The notes: a model not told the origin generated them from the letters alone. DNA of 64,000 bases from an uncultured Bacteroidales bacterium (GCA_903877385.1 CAIRDP010000033.1:1-64000), one strand, 5' to 3'; shown: positions 16,348 to 26,246, counted from the first letter of the stretch. Made by a program: numbers and translations.

Positions 16348-17380
16348 GAAAAACTTTATTGGCAATCACATTGTCGATATCTTGAAATAATTGCAAACAA
16401 ATATCCTCTATGATCTTATCTCCAATTTCTTTCGACATGTTAAACGCTTTCATTCCATATTCTTTGGCTTGTTCCATGTTGGAAAGATTAAAATAAACAG
16501 ATGCAATCTTTTCAAGGCTTTCAGCTTCCCCCAATTTATCATGAGCCTTTCTGAAGAAATCCAATAATAGGGAAGCACATTTCATTGCCTCTACGAATTC
16601 CATATTTTGATTGTGAAGACAATATTGAAGATTATATAAAAATGAACGCATTGCTGAATCCGGTGGTGTTATTCCTTCAATTTGTTTGATCAAGGCAAAA
16701 GTTTCTTGAGCCATTTTTAAGGACACATAGGTATTCGCTCTTTCGTATAAAGCGTCTGCTAATCCGGGATTGAAATTTATTCCTTTAAAGATTCTCTCCG
16801 CTTCCCGAAAATGATCGATAGCCAGATATAAAAACCTGTGTCCTCTGAAAACAAATCCAAGCGCCATCAATGTCCTGGCCTCTAATCGCTTATCGTTTGT
16901 TTTCTTTGCAATTAAGAGTGCCTCACTATAATGCTTGATTGCCTGATCCCAATTTCCCTTCCTTAGTAGGATTTCTCCACATGTAATTAATTCAAGGGCC
17001 AGTTTTTCAGTAATATTAAGCTTTTTATAAAGTCTGATCGCATTATTGACACTCTCAAATGAATCGTCATATTGACCAATATTCAAATATGAAACCGCTC
17101 TGCTGCTCTCAACTTTAGCCCTTAACTCATCATTTTTCCTGTGAGGTAAAATATTTTCAGCCTTTTTACTGGAATCAATACTTTCAAGGAATAGTCCGGT
17201 ATTATTAAAATAGGATGCAAGGTTGATGAAGTAAATTGCCCACAGAATATTTGTTTGAGGAATCTTTTCAAGCAATTGGCAGGCTTGTTGAAGATATGAA
17301 TATGCCAGCGCAAAATTATTATCCTGTTGAGCGTTAATAAATTTCTCGAATAATGAACTTATAGCTGGATTGATGTTCAT
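16334..17380 (-). CDS. Tetratricopeptide-repeat protein
   Basis: The 348-aa product is helical throughout with at least six TPR-like units. Clear examples are GNWDQAIKHYSEALLIAKKT and LEARTLMALGFVFRGHRFLY, and the C-terminal one is NLSNMEQAKEYGMKAFNMSK. No signal peptide or enzyme domain is present. It starts 28 bases after the hsdR stop and its last codons overlap the FRG gene start. The likely role is a sensor or scaffold for the FRG protein. That is inferred from coupling, not shown by a motif. Confidence 0.8.
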   Translation of the reverse strand: MNINPAISSLFEKFINAQQDNNFALAYSYLQQACQLLEKIPQTNILWAIYFINLASYFNNTGLFLESIDSSKKAENILPHRKNDELRAKVESSRAVSYLNIGQYDDSFESVNNAIRLYKKLNITEKLALELITCGEILLRKGNWDQAIKHYSEALLIAKKTNDKRLEARTLMALGFVFRGHRFLYLAIDHFREAERIFKGINFNPGLADALYERANTYVSLKMAQETFALIKQIEGITPPDSAMRSFLYNLQYCLHNQNMEFVEAMKCASLLLDFFRKAHDKLGEAESLEKIASVYFNLSNMEQAKEYGMKAFNMSKEIGDKIIEDICLQLFQDIDNVIANKVFHDEL

Positions 17381-17408
17381 GCAGGATTGAATCTTAACTT
17401 AACGGTGG

Positions 17409-20400
17409 TTAATACTTCCCATAAACACTCAAACCTCCTCCATAGTATTGATGCTTGAGATGTTCATATACTAAATTTGTCCGCAGGTCGATGTCATCGG
17501 TATGATAGGTGGGGTAAGGCAATGCTTCAAACAGGGTTTTACTAACTGCATTAAAAACTGCTGCTGCTGTTACAGATTTGTCGGCCCATTGTTCAACCTT
17601 TAATTTGTCTTTTTTGAGTTCCTCTAAAAGTTCAATGGCGATTTCTTTAATCTTCTTCTTATCCGATGCCGATAAGTCAGGTTTGCGGAGGATGTCAAAA
17701 ATTGCTTTTTGCTCTTCGGTGAGTCCCTCTCTTTTGGTGTCGGCTTCTTCAGCTGACAAGGAATTCACAAACTCTATCAGTTTTTTGAAGGTTTCCTCAA
17801 TGGTAACAGCATCTTTGCCGCGGTTGTAATCGTCAATGATTTCCTGATAGCGTTTGTAAAAATCGACCCGTAATGGATTTTGGTCGACCATTTGTTTCAA
17901 ATGGTTCTCAATTTTGTCTTTTAATGATTGTACAACAGTGTTTTTATTTGGCGTTTTCAGAAAATACTGTTCCAACAATGAAAAGTTCAATCCACTCAGG
18001 TCAATGATTTTTCCATAATCATGTGTAGGCTCTGCTACCATATTTGCAATTGATTCATCTACAATTTCCTGGATTTTTTTCATAATCTCTGCCACATCAG
18101 CACTTTCAACATTTTCTTCAATAGCAGTATAAATTACATCGATTGCATTCTTCCTGGGTGAATATTGATTCAGAACCTTATCGGGCTGCAGCGCTTTGTA
18201 TTTTTTGAAAACTTCGCGGGCTAAAATTTGAAATTTGCTTTTTGTTTCGTCGTTGGTATAAACGGCATTTACGCCTTTTTCCATTGCCGCCAGTTTTTCC
18301 AGACCGGTTGCTTTGATCAGTTCATTAAGGTTAAATCCAACTTCATCCAGCAAAAAGGTCTCAGTATTTAGCAATGTCTCTTCCAATTGACGAATCAATT
18401 CTTCTTTTGGCTTTACAGGAGGTTCAGTGGTTTCACCTCCGCTCCCACCTTCATCCCCATCGGTGCCATAAATTGCCAAAGCATCCAGCAAAGAGGTATA
18501 GGTTTCAATGTAGTCAACGATTAACCCATTGTTTTTACCTTCTGAGATGCGGTTAGCCCTTGCTATGGCCTGCATCAGAGTATGTGATTTCAAAGGTTTG
18601 TCAAGGTATAAGGAGGAGAGCGTAGGTACATCAAAGCCCGTAATCCACATGGCACATACAATAACAAAACGGAACGGGTCATCTTCTGATTTGAACCTTG
18701 TTTCAAGATCCTGGGTATTCATTTTTTCGCGATGGGGCTCTATATCCAAATCCCATTGCCGGAATTTTTGAATTTCGTTCTGTTCCGAACTTATGACAAC
18801 GCAGATTTCTGTTTCTTTTATCCATTGCAGTTCCCGGCTTTTTTCCAACATCTCCTGATCGCCATACCTGGCCCTCTTAATCTCATTTTCCAACTGCTCA
18901 ATCTGAAGATTCCAATAATGCGAGATAAAATCATACATCCTTACGGCTGTGATTTTGTCCAGCGCGATAAACATTCCTTTGCCTTTATAACCCCTGTTAC
19001 AGAAATGCCAAACGACATCCTTTGCTATGGCTTCCAGCCTTTTCTTGGCAGTAAGTATCGGATATTCCCTTGCAAACAGTTGTTCTACCCTGCTTCGCTG
19101 GTCACTGTCCAGGTCTTCCCCTTCCGAATCAATTACGGCTCTGATCTGTTCGTTGATCACCGGATTTTTCAAACCAAGATATTCGCCCCTGTTTTCATAA
19201 TAGAGCGGAACAGTTGCGCCATCATCCACACTTCGTTTAAAATCGTACCGGGAAACATAATCACCAAAAATTCGCCGGGTCAACTCATCATCTTTAAACA
19301 GTGGTGTGCCTGTAAACCCTATGAATGAAGCATTGGGCAAAGCGTTACGCAAATTCATTGCCAGTTGGCCGCCTTGTGTGCGGTGCGCTTCATCGGAAAT
19401 TACAATGATGTTGTCCCGTTGCGTGATTTCTTCCTCGAAGTTGAATTTGTGGATAAGGGTAAACAAATAGCGGTGTTCTGAACCCAGCAAATCTTTTAAA
19501 TGTCGTCCGCTGTTTGCTTTCAGTGAGTTTTTAGCGCCCGCTTTTATTTGCGGGATAGCCCCCACCCCACTGAATGTTCCGTAAATCTGGGTATCCAGCT
19601 CATTGCGATCGGTGACAATCAAAAAAGTATAACTACCGGTAAACTTGCGGTGTATCTTCTGGCTCATGAAAACCATGGAATAGGATTTTCCGCTTCCCTG
19701 CGTATGCCAGAACACACCCAATTTCTGCTTTTCCTCCAAACTGATTTTGCCGAGTTTACAAAGCTGTTCCTTGTGTTTGATGTTTTCAATGGCCTTGTTT
19801 ACACCGATATACTGATGGTTTCGGGCAATCAATTTTAGAACTTTACCCAACGAATTATCAAAAAGAATAAAATTTTCAAACAGGTCCAATAAACGCTGCT
19901 TCTCGCAAACCCCAATGATAATTCTGTCTAACGCCACAATGCCTTCGTCCTCCTCGGTGATGCGTTTCCATTCGTGGAAATGCTGATATTTCCCTGTAAC
20001 GCTTCCTATGCGGCTTTCTATACCGTTGCTCAGAATCACAAAGGCGTTGTAATAAAAGAGCTTGGGTATGACATCTCTGTAATCGGTGAAATTATCGTTG
20101 TAAGCGTTTTCCAGTTTCCGGTGAGCCGCTTTCAATTCTATAAAGACCAAAGGAATGCCATTTACAAAACCAATGATATCTGGCCTTCTTTCACGGTTAC
20201 TCTTTCCCTGGATCCGTAGCTGCCTAACGGCCAGGAAATCATTATTCCCAGCTTCTTCGAAATCGAATACTTTAAGGGTTTTGTTCTTAATCTGCTCGCC
20301 CTTTTCGTTGATAAAATCAATTGGAATCCCATCCCGCAGCAACTGATGTTTCTCAAAATTAATCTCGGCTAAAGATTTGATGCTGCTCTCCTCGGTAATT

Positions 20401-20633
20401 TTTGTGTAGGCCTCTTCATATGCCTTTTGTGGTAGTCTTGGATTGAACTCTTTTAGCTTTTCGAAAAATATTCGCTTGATGATTACCTCTTTCTTATTCA
20501 GCCGGCCTAACGTACTGCCTTCGCCAAAGCTCTCCTTATTGTAGGCCAACACCGTTCGCCAATCCAATTTGTTTAAAAACAAATCGATGGCAGTTTGTTC
20601 TATGAGGTTATCTTCGGAGTATTCCCAGGTCAT
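17409..20633 (-). CDS. hsdR: Type I restriction enzyme, R subunit
   Basis: The product is 1074 aa, the usual HsdR length. The N-terminal nuclease core is RRPDIIGFVNG (Asp152) and FIELKAAH (Glu166-x-Lys168). The superfamily 2 translocase has Walker A TQGSGKS (311-317), DEAH (414-417), FTGTPLF, and a later QAIARANR motif VI. The C-terminal about 250 residues are helical and bind the MTase core. The enzyme cleaves DNA after ATP-driven translocation when HsdS/HsdM find unmethylated sites. Its ATG overlaps the DUF262/DUF1524 gene stop (ATGA, 20630-20633), so hsdR is translated as the distal gene of the long operon. Confidence 0.95.
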   Translation of the reverse strand: MTWEYSEDNLIEQTAIDLFLNKLDWRTVLAYNKESFGEGSTLGRLNKKEVIIKRIFFEKLKEFNPRLPQKAYEEAYTKITEESSIKSLAEINFEKHQLLRDGIPIDFINEKGEQIKNKTLKVFDFEEAGNNDFLAVRQLRIQGKSNRERRPDIIGFVNGIPLVFIELKAAHRKLENAYNDNFTDYRDVIPKLFYYNAFVILSNGIESRIGSVTGKYQHFHEWKRITEEDEGIVALDRIIIGVCEKQRLLDLFENFILFDNSLGKVLKLIARNHQYIGVNKAIENIKHKEQLCKLGKISLEEKQKLGVFWHTQGSGKSYSMVFMSQKIHRKFTGSYTFLIVTDRNELDTQIYGTFSGVGAIPQIKAGAKNSLKANSGRHLKDLLGSEHRYLFTLIHKFNFEEEITQRDNIIVISDEAHRTQGGQLAMNLRNALPNASFIGFTGTPLFKDDELTRRIFGDYVSRYDFKRSVDDGATVPLYYENRGEYLGLKNPVINEQIRAVIDSEGEDLDSDQRSRVEQLFAREYPILTAKKRLEAIAKDVVWHFCNRGYKGKGMFIALDKITAVRMYDFISHYWNLQIEQLENEIKRARYGDQEMLEKSRELQWIKETEICVVISSEQNEIQKFRQWDLDIEPHREKMNTQDLETRFKSEDDPFRFVIVCAMWITGFDVPTLSSLYLDKPLKSHTLMQAIARANRISEGKNNGLIVDYIETYTSLLDALAIYGTDGDEGGSGGETTEPPVKPKEELIRQLEETLLNTETFLLDEVGFNLNELIKATGLEKLAAMEKGVNAVYTNDETKSKFQILAREVFKKYKALQPDKVLNQYSPRKNAIDVIYTAIEENVESADVAEIMKKIQEIVDESIANMVAEPTHDYGKIIDLSGLNFSLLEQYFLKTPNKNTVVQSLKDKIENHLKQMVDQNPLRVDFYKRYQEIIDDYNRGKDAVTIEETFKKLIEFVNSLSAEEADTKREGLTEEQKAIFDILRKPDLSASDKKKIKEIAIELLEELKKDKLKVEQWADKSVTAAAVFNAVSKTLFEALPYPTYHTDDIDLRTNLVYEHLKHQYYGGGLSVYGKY

Positions 20634-22675
20634 ACTGTTTCAATAAAGTATTTTGTTAAAAACCTTTTAATTTCATCTCTATGTTTTTCACATAAATTCC
20701 AATCCCAGGTTTCATTCTCAAAGATCAAGGCGGATTTTAATGAATCTAATCGTTTATTGTTTGCCTTAGCTAAAAACTCTTCTCTTTTAACTCTGTAGAT
20801 TTTACTGTGATATTCAGAATTCATGTTTGCAGTCAATAAAACCAAATTGCCCAAATCATCAAGTTTCCTCTCTTTTTCATCCAGGCTATCGTTCTCATCC
20901 CAAACCAGGTTTTGGTCTTCCTCTCTCTTGTTTTGCGGGGAGATGTGTTCGACGGAATTTTTTGAGGTCATTCTGTAGCTTTCCCAATCTTCTTTTATCG
21001 TTGCTACAAGATGTTTTTCCTCGAAAACATGATCTCTTAAATACCATAAAACAAAGTCTAATTTATAAAAGATATAGCTTGGATAGTCCGTGCCTTTATA
21101 ATCGTCTATTTCGAGATATTTAATTGCAGGCTTTATTGTAGTGATGTCTTCACGCAGTAATTGCCAACTTCTCTGGCTTAAAGCCAATGTGTTTCCAGCA
21201 CAAAACATTGCATTGTCAATTTTTATCAGGTATGCATAAAGATCATCGGGATTATCCGTGGTCCTTAACATATTTAAAAGTGGAGTCAGCCAATAGTGTG
21301 TTATGATTTGTTGAGAATGATAAAGCATACTTTGCAATAATGCAAAACCGTCATTTTTTTCCGACTCTTTTCTTTGCAATGCATCTTTGTTCAAATACAA
21401 TTTTTTAATCCCATGAATTTTCAGGTTATTGTCTTTTATAATCCACTTGATAATATGTTTATCAAATCCAATCCGGATTTTCCATAATAACCGAAAAAAC
21501 TCCTTTACATTGTTTTCAATTTCCCTTTTATCCGTCAGATTCAAATACCTGTTAAACCCCTTTTCAAATATTTTTAAAAACTTTTTCTCGTCAACAACTA
21601 CAATTTCTTCTTCCGGAAGAGTTTGCGTTTTATCAAACTCAAACTGATAAATACGTAACACATGTAGCAGGAGCATGGGAAAGCTGATGATGCTTTCCAC
21701 CTTTCCTGAATCATATCCTATTTCTGATCCATTATTATCATTGTTCTGGCTTTTATTTTGTTTGTTCTTATCCGTTAAAACAGCTAACAGATGAGTTTTA
21801 TTTACTTCTTCTATTGCTTTTATTCTAAACAGGATATCATCTGGTATGTCAACCTGCTTTTCTGTTTCATCTGGCTGAAAAGTCAAATCTTTCCAAGTCA
21901 ATCCAGCGATATCTTTTATGTTTTTTTCAATATATTCATCCATGATGGAACAAGCGTCCCATAGTTTAGCATATTGCGATCTCTCTTCACTATTTAATAT
22001 ATGTTTTAGCAATCGTGCCTTTAATATCTCATGATGCTGTAACTGGACTCCCCTGTTATTCAGCACTTCAAACAATTTGTTTTCATCCGTATTCTTCGGC
22101 ATTTCCGTAACCATAAAGAGAACACTATTCATCACAAATTCAGAAAACTCTTTTTTGACAGTTTCATCAAAATGGTTATCCTCGAAATATCTTTTAATGG
22201 TTCGGATAGCATTATCAATCGGTTGCAACTCTGTCAAATTCTCAGTCGCATATTTGTGGGTATTTTTAAAGTCTTCCGTGTTATTGAAAAAGTCATTTGC
22301 ATAATCTCGGATACTAAAACTTAACCTGGCCGTTCTTTTATTTATTCCTGTCAAATAATTGAACTGTACCAGGTCGTTTTTTATAATACTACCAATCAGC
22401 CATAATGTAGTAAACCTTTGCTGACCATCAATTAAGTCATATTTACTCTCCTGATTTAACGATACCATTACCCCCCCCAAATAGTAATGTTCAGTTTTTT
22501 CTATAAATCCTTTGTTCAAATCTTCCAGCAATGTCCTAATCTGGTCATCGCCCCAGACAAATAGCCTTTGGTAAATGGGGATATTGAACAACGACTCATC
22601 ATTTACAATGTCAGATAACGTGCAGAACGTTGAAGATACAGAATATTCTTTATTAATAATTTTGAAGCTTTGCAT
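20630..22675 (-). CDS. DUF262/DUF1524 (GmrSD-like) protein
   Basis: The 681-aa product starts with a DUF262 domain: IPIYQRLFVWGDDQIRTLLED and LIDGQQRFTTLWLIGSI, the DGQQR motif of this ParB-like fold. The middle is long, helical and Lys-rich. The C-terminus has a DUF1524 HNH-type nuclease signature (SVEHISPQNKREED, then LGNLVLL). This domain pair is the layout of GmrSD/BrxU/SspE-type enzymes, which use nucleotide-dependent recognition of modified DNA and then nick or cut it. It overlaps the second DUF262 gene upstream by 23 bases and hsdR downstream by 4, so it is embedded in the type I operon. Confidence 0.85.
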   Translation of the reverse strand: MQSFKIINKEYSVSSTFCTLSDIVNDESLFNIPIYQRLFVWGDDQIRTLLEDLNKGFIEKTEHYYLGGVMVSLNQESKYDLIDGQQRFTTLWLIGSIIKNDLVQFNYLTGINKRTARLSFSIRDYANDFFNNTEDFKNTHKYATENLTELQPIDNAIRTIKRYFEDNHFDETVKKEFSEFVMNSVLFMVTEMPKNTDENKLFEVLNNRGVQLQHHEILKARLLKHILNSEERSQYAKLWDACSIMDEYIEKNIKDIAGLTWKDLTFQPDETEKQVDIPDDILFRIKAIEEVNKTHLLAVLTDKNKQNKSQNNDNNGSEIGYDSGKVESIISFPMLLLHVLRIYQFEFDKTQTLPEEEIVVVDEKKFLKIFEKGFNRYLNLTDKREIENNVKEFFRLLWKIRIGFDKHIIKWIIKDNNLKIHGIKKLYLNKDALQRKESEKNDGFALLQSMLYHSQQIITHYWLTPLLNMLRTTDNPDDLYAYLIKIDNAMFCAGNTLALSQRSWQLLREDITTIKPAIKYLEIDDYKGTDYPSYIFYKLDFVLWYLRDHVFEEKHLVATIKEDWESYRMTSKNSVEHISPQNKREEDQNLVWDENDSLDEKERKLDDLGNLVLLTANMNSEYHSKIYRVKREEFLAKANNKRLDSLKSALIFENETWDWNLCEKHRDEIKRFLTKYFIETV

Positions 22676-24116
22676 TGATCCATTGTTGTTTACTTGTTAA
22701 TTCTGAATTCTCCGGCTTCTCAAAATATATTTCTAATTGTCTTTTATACCGTCCCTGAACCCCGTTTCCGCTAACCTGATAATCATAATAGTCTTCCTGT
22801 GTTATTGAAAGCAGAAACTCAATTATTTCATCAGGTAAAAAAGCACCATCAATAATATCTAACAGGTTTTGGTTTTTTTCTTTTAAGATTTTGACGGGAG
22901 TTTGGGCTACAATGCTTTTTTGCTTGATACGATATGAACCCAATAGATAATCAAGCCATAGCGCAAACGCAAGCAATTTACAATCTTCAAATTTGTCAAA
23001 GTATAGTATGATACACAACTTAAATAAATCGGTAAAATAATGACTGAACCCGGATGCCTGATAAACTATCTCATAAAATTCCCTTAATTGATGCAAAGCT
23101 GTTCCATCCTTATGATTTTCGAGAAAAATATACCTGAACAACGAGTTGTATTTTTCCGTGAACAGGAAAAAACTCATTCCTTTTTCAATAGGCTGCCTGA
23201 ATGAAAAAGGGTAATCAATTGGACTGATCTGCAAAGAGATATTGTTGGTGTTTATATTAATCCCCTTTTTAATTGAGAATATGATGGAGGAAGCCAGCCT
23301 GTTTTTGCTATTCGCAAACAGACTAATGCTGTCATCTTTGGGTTTAGGTCGTGTTCTCAACTGAAACTCCCGTAATATCTTGTCCTTGTTTTCGTAATCG
23401 ACCTTATTCCCTTTCCATACTCTACCTCGCCACAAGTACACATTGAACAGCATATCTAAAAACTGGTTTTGGTTTGATTTATCCCAGTTTTTAGCGGCAA
23501 TTCTCTGCTTATCGGTTTCTTCATTTTCTCCTTTCAGGGCTTTCAGGTGGTAGGATTTTAAAAAATCTACCGCACTTAATTTGACACCCCGGTTGTTTTG
23601 CGTATCGAAAAAAACAAAGGCATCATCTTCAGATTTGGTAACAATGACAGTAAAGATTAATTTCTCAAGGATATTATTCAGTTGATTATTTGAAAAGAAA
23701 TGTTCTTTATTATTAATGATGTATTGTTCATTGCTAACAATATTTTCTTGAGACACAGGTGAATTGTAGAACAGTTGCAATTGATCTTCCCGGTTTAGAA
23801 TGAGGCTGCTTTCTGCGTTAATGATATAATCCAAAATTAACAGCGTGGTGATTCGCTGCTGCCCGTCAATTATCTCCAAACTCTTCCCGTTTTTTTGGTG
23901 AAGAAGAATTGCACCCATATAATAGACCTGTTCTGGAATATTCGGATCTAATTCTTCAGAAATATCTTTAAAAAGCGTGGCAAGTTTTTCTTTATCCCAT
24001 ACATAAGGCCTTTGGTAATCAGGAATAGAAAATGAAAAACCGGGATTTAGAACAAACAAATCCTTTAAATTATTTATCCCTATTGCTATTTTATCACTAT
24101 CATTTTTAATACTCAT
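22653..24116 (-). CDS. DUF262-domain protein without a clear HNH domain
   Basis: The 487-aa product has the DUF262 motifs IPDYQRPYVWDKEKLATLFKD and EIIDGQQRITTLLILDYII, plus FFDTQNNRGVKLSAVDFLKS, which is also conserved in the family. The C-terminal about 200 residues are helical and end in a basic region (GVQGRYKRQLEIYFEKPENS). I do not see the H-x-x-P HNH signature of the partner protein at 20630-22675. The pair may therefore work as a sensor subunit and a nuclease subunit, comparable to the split GmrS/GmrD arrangement. The two genes overlap by 23 bases. Confidence 0.8.
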   Translation of the reverse strand: MSIKNDSDKIAIGINNLKDLFVLNPGFSFSIPDYQRPYVWDKEKLATLFKDISEELDPNIPEQVYYMGAILLHQKNGKSLEIIDGQQRITTLLILDYIINAESSLILNREDQLQLFYNSPVSQENIVSNEQYIINNKEHFFSNNQLNNILEKLIFTVIVTKSEDDAFVFFDTQNNRGVKLSAVDFLKSYHLKALKGENEETDKQRIAAKNWDKSNQNQFLDMLFNVYLWRGRVWKGNKVDYENKDKILREFQLRTRPKPKDDSISLFANSKNRLASSIIFSIKKGININTNNISLQISPIDYPFSFRQPIEKGMSFFLFTEKYNSLFRYIFLENHKDGTALHQLREFYEIVYQASGFSHYFTDLFKLCIILYFDKFEDCKLLAFALWLDYLLGSYRIKQKSIVAQTPVKILKEKNQNLLDIIDGAFLPDEIIEFLLSITQEDYYDYQVSGNGVQGRYKRQLEIYFEKPENSELTSKQQWINAKLQNY

Positions 24117-24124
24117 ATATTTTT

Positions 24125-24280
24125 TTATAATACTATCTTCCCAGTTATCAATACAGTTGACAAAATATCACAGGTTTCGCCAGGTTCAGCAACCAGATGG
24201 TAGTGAAATCTATGATCTGTTCTCGGGCCCATGCTTTTTCTCAAGCCTTTCCCGTTCCAGTTTTGTAAGTAAATCGCCAA
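24125..24280 (-). CDS. Possible 51-aa small protein
   Basis: A TTG-initiated frame begins right after the stop codon of the 227-aa gene (24282) and ends at 24125, just before the DUF262 gene. It contains YLQNWNGKGLRKSMGPRTDH and a hydrophobic end (LSTVLITGKIVL). An internal ATG would leave 35 codons. The otherwise tight operon leaves this 165-base gap, and the frame reads like coding sequence, but no homologue is recognised. It could also be a gene remnant. Confidence 0.25.
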   Translation of the reverse strand: MAIYLQNWNGKGLRKSMGPRTDHRFHYHLVAEPGETCDILSTVLITGKIVL

Positions 24281-24281
24281 A

Positions 24282-24965
24282 TTATTTCTCGTAATTATGG
24301 AACTGATTTACAATATATTCAGACATCTCATCAGCAAAAGCACGGGCCCCGGATTCAGAATATCCGGCAAGGATTGCTTTTTCATATTCTGAAGCTTCAA
24401 CAAAGCAACAGAATTCTGAGTTTTCACCGTACGCTAATAAATCAGCATAGTGATTTGCAAAAAGTTCAGATTTGCCTGAACTGATTTGCTTTTTGTAGAT
24501 TTCCGAAAACTTTATTGCCTGTTCCTCTACCGAGGGCGTATGGGTCGGAGCATCCACATCGAGAAGGAAAACGACATGCCTGATGAAATCCTCATCCCTG
24601 CCGATCAGTGTGGCATATCTGCGGAGATCTGCTATCGCCTTTTCACGATCAATTTCCCTGATAGCATCGTAGGCATATGCCAAGACATGCTCCTGTTCAT
24701 TCTGAAGGATACCATGCGCATAGGTTTTTGACCATTCTATGCTCATGCCTTTTTCTCTTTCGACAAGAAATAATTTCATATAATCATCCACGTAACTGAG
24801 GATCTGATTTTCATAATCCTTTTCAAGCCCAACTCTTAACTCGTCATTAATGATATAATCAAGAAACCGAATAAACTCATTATACGCGATCTTGTCGTAT
24901 TTACTGTTTTTTGCAATTTCTACGATCTTTTCCTTATCAAAATACTTTTCAATTAATGGTGTCAT
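24282..24965 (-). CDS. Hypothetical helical protein in the type I operon
   Basis: The 227-aa product is acidic and helical with many Glu, Tyr and Ala residues (YNEFIRFLDYIINDELRVGLEKD, GYSESGARAFADEMSEYIV). There is no membrane segment, zinc site or nuclease motif. Parts of the C-terminal half look like helical repeats (KSELFANHYADLLAYGENSE). It is 11 bases downstream of the 182-aa gene and is probably co-transcribed. Function unknown. Confidence 0.65.
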   Translation of the reverse strand: MTPLIEKYFDKEKIVEIAKNSKYDKIAYNEFIRFLDYIINDELRVGLEKDYENQILSYVDDYMKLFLVEREKGMSIEWSKTYAHGILQNEQEHVLAYAYDAIREIDREKAIADLRRYATLIGRDEDFIRHVVFLLDVDAPTHTPSVEEQAIKFSEIYKKQISSGKSELFANHYADLLAYGENSEFCCFVEASEYEKAILAGYSESGARAFADEMSEYIVNQFHNYEK

Positions 24966-24976
24966 AATGTTTTTGT

Positions 24977-25525
24977 TTAAAAGTCCTCATTCATTATTTT
25001 CTCAATCTCAACATACCCCCTGTTCCTTGGCTTGAAGTCATTCACATCACCGTATATCAGGTAATACTTTTTAATCCATGACCCGCCGTATCTTAAAAGA
25101 TCATTGATAGCATCCACAATGTTTGCACCTTGCTTCTCCTTATTCGAGGCAGCCGGTAATTGTTTACTGGAAAGTATCTGAATAAAGACACCGCGATTAT
25201 CCATATCATACCGGGAATTATTTGCCAACTGGCACATAATCGCCGTGGCTGAAGTGAATGCTTTTCCATAGATACGAACAGGGGAAATGTCGCTTTCCTC
25301 GATTTCGCATACTAGTTTGACCTTCTCGTTTTTTAATACCAAGATGTCAACATTGGTGATCTCGGTGTCGTTATGAGCGTTGATTGAAAGAAAAAATGGA
25401 AGGTGTTGAAATATTGTGCCGGTAGTTTTGTTCACACAGGCTTCATCCAATTGAATTATAAGGCCATGTTTTGGTGCGATACTTTCAAATGTCTTTGCTA
25501 CTTGTTCATGTAATGAATGTATCAT
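24977..25525 (-). CDS. Hypothetical protein with a possible nuclease-like core
   Basis: I use the ATG at 25525 (182 aa). A TTG five codons earlier also opens the frame. The region TNVDILVLKNEKVKLVCEIEE followed by SDISPVRIYGK has the D-x(13-15)-ExE spacing of restriction-endonuclease-like folds, though the last position is Glu, not Lys. The C-terminal half is mixed alpha/beta. The gene sits between the VSR-like gene and the helical 227-aa gene. I would treat it as an accessory factor of the type I system whose enzymatic activity is unproven. Confidence 0.6.
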   Translation of the reverse strand: MIHSLHEQVAKTFESIAPKHGLIIQLDEACVNKTTGTIFQHLPFFLSINAHNDTEITNVDILVLKNEKVKLVCEIEESDISPVRIYGKAFTSATAIMCQLANNSRYDMDNRGVFIQILSSKQLPAASNKEKQGANIVDAINDLLRYGGSWIKKYYLIYGDVNDFKPRNRGYVEIEKIMNEDF

Positions 25526-25565
25526 AATCCAATATTTCAATTGTCAACCAGATGATGAACTGATT

Positions 25566-26246
25566 CTATTTTTTTAGATTTTCCTTAACTACGCTGATAT
25601 CCTTCTCCTTGTTCCTGACCAATTGCTTTTTCCGAGTATGATCAAAATCATTGTATCCCAATTCGATCAGTTTTATTCCATGTTGTGGTAAAACCTCTCT
25701 CCGTCGCTGGTCATAAAGTTTGCGTTGCTCCCCGCGGCTCATCCCGCTTACCGTTTTTCGTTTGTCAAAAAACTTCACTTCTTCGGTATGTTGCTTCTCG
25801 CAGTATTCAATCACCAGGTGCAATTCGGGATAATATGCATCCACCGGTAACCTGGCACCTGAATCGCCTTTCAGGAAATCAAAACGGTGCTGCCTTAATG
25901 CCTTTTTTTGCAATACTTCATCGCAGAGATCGATGAAATAAGTTTCATCACTATGGTTTCTTTTACCAGAAAGCGGCTTGTCTTGATTAGGTTGTTCTTT
26001 AGCAGGTTTGATTGTGGATGCCTGTTTCGATGGTGGTATTGAAACGTTTCCTTCGATTTTAGCGAATCTTAGGAAATCAGCTACCGTATATCCTCCGCCT
26101 AAACCAAAATCATCTGCCCAAAATCCAATCCTGCGAATTTTTGCCCGAATCCCTTTTTGCTTTACTGTGTCTGCTTTGAGCTTCTCTTTTATAAGAGCAA
26201 TGATAAGATCCGCTTCAGCACGGGTAAAATATGCTTTTGTCCTCAT
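25566..26246 (-). CDS. Protein with a VSR/restriction-like C-terminal domain
   Basis: The 226-aa product has an N-terminal basic helical region with an apparent DNA-binding character (KQKGIRAKIRRIGFWADDFG). A Pro/Gln-rich linker (about 85-100) follows, then a C-terminal domain: RFDFLKGDSGARLPVDAYYP, then LVIEYCEKQH. The LPVDAYYPE...LVIEYxExQH pattern is that of VSR/DUF559-like endonucleases that act on DNA. It begins 21 bases after hsdS in the operon. A plausible role is an additional nuclease or regulatory subunit tied to the type I enzyme. Confidence 0.65.
   Translation of the reverse strand: MRTKAYFTRAEADLIIALIKEKLKADTVKQKGIRAKIRRIGFWADDFGLGGGYTVADFLRFAKIEGNVSIPPSKQASTIKPAKEQPNQDKPLSGKRNHSDETYFIDLCDEVLQKKALRQHRFDFLKGDSGARLPVDAYYPELHLVIEYCEKQHTEEVKFFDKRKTVSGMSRGEQRKLYDQRRREVLPQHGIKLIELGYNDFDHTRKKQLVRNKEKDISVVKENLKK

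Noticed and set aside
18732..19328. Plus-strand open frame of 198 codons
   Set aside because: It is a shadow of the conserved HsdR helicase region.
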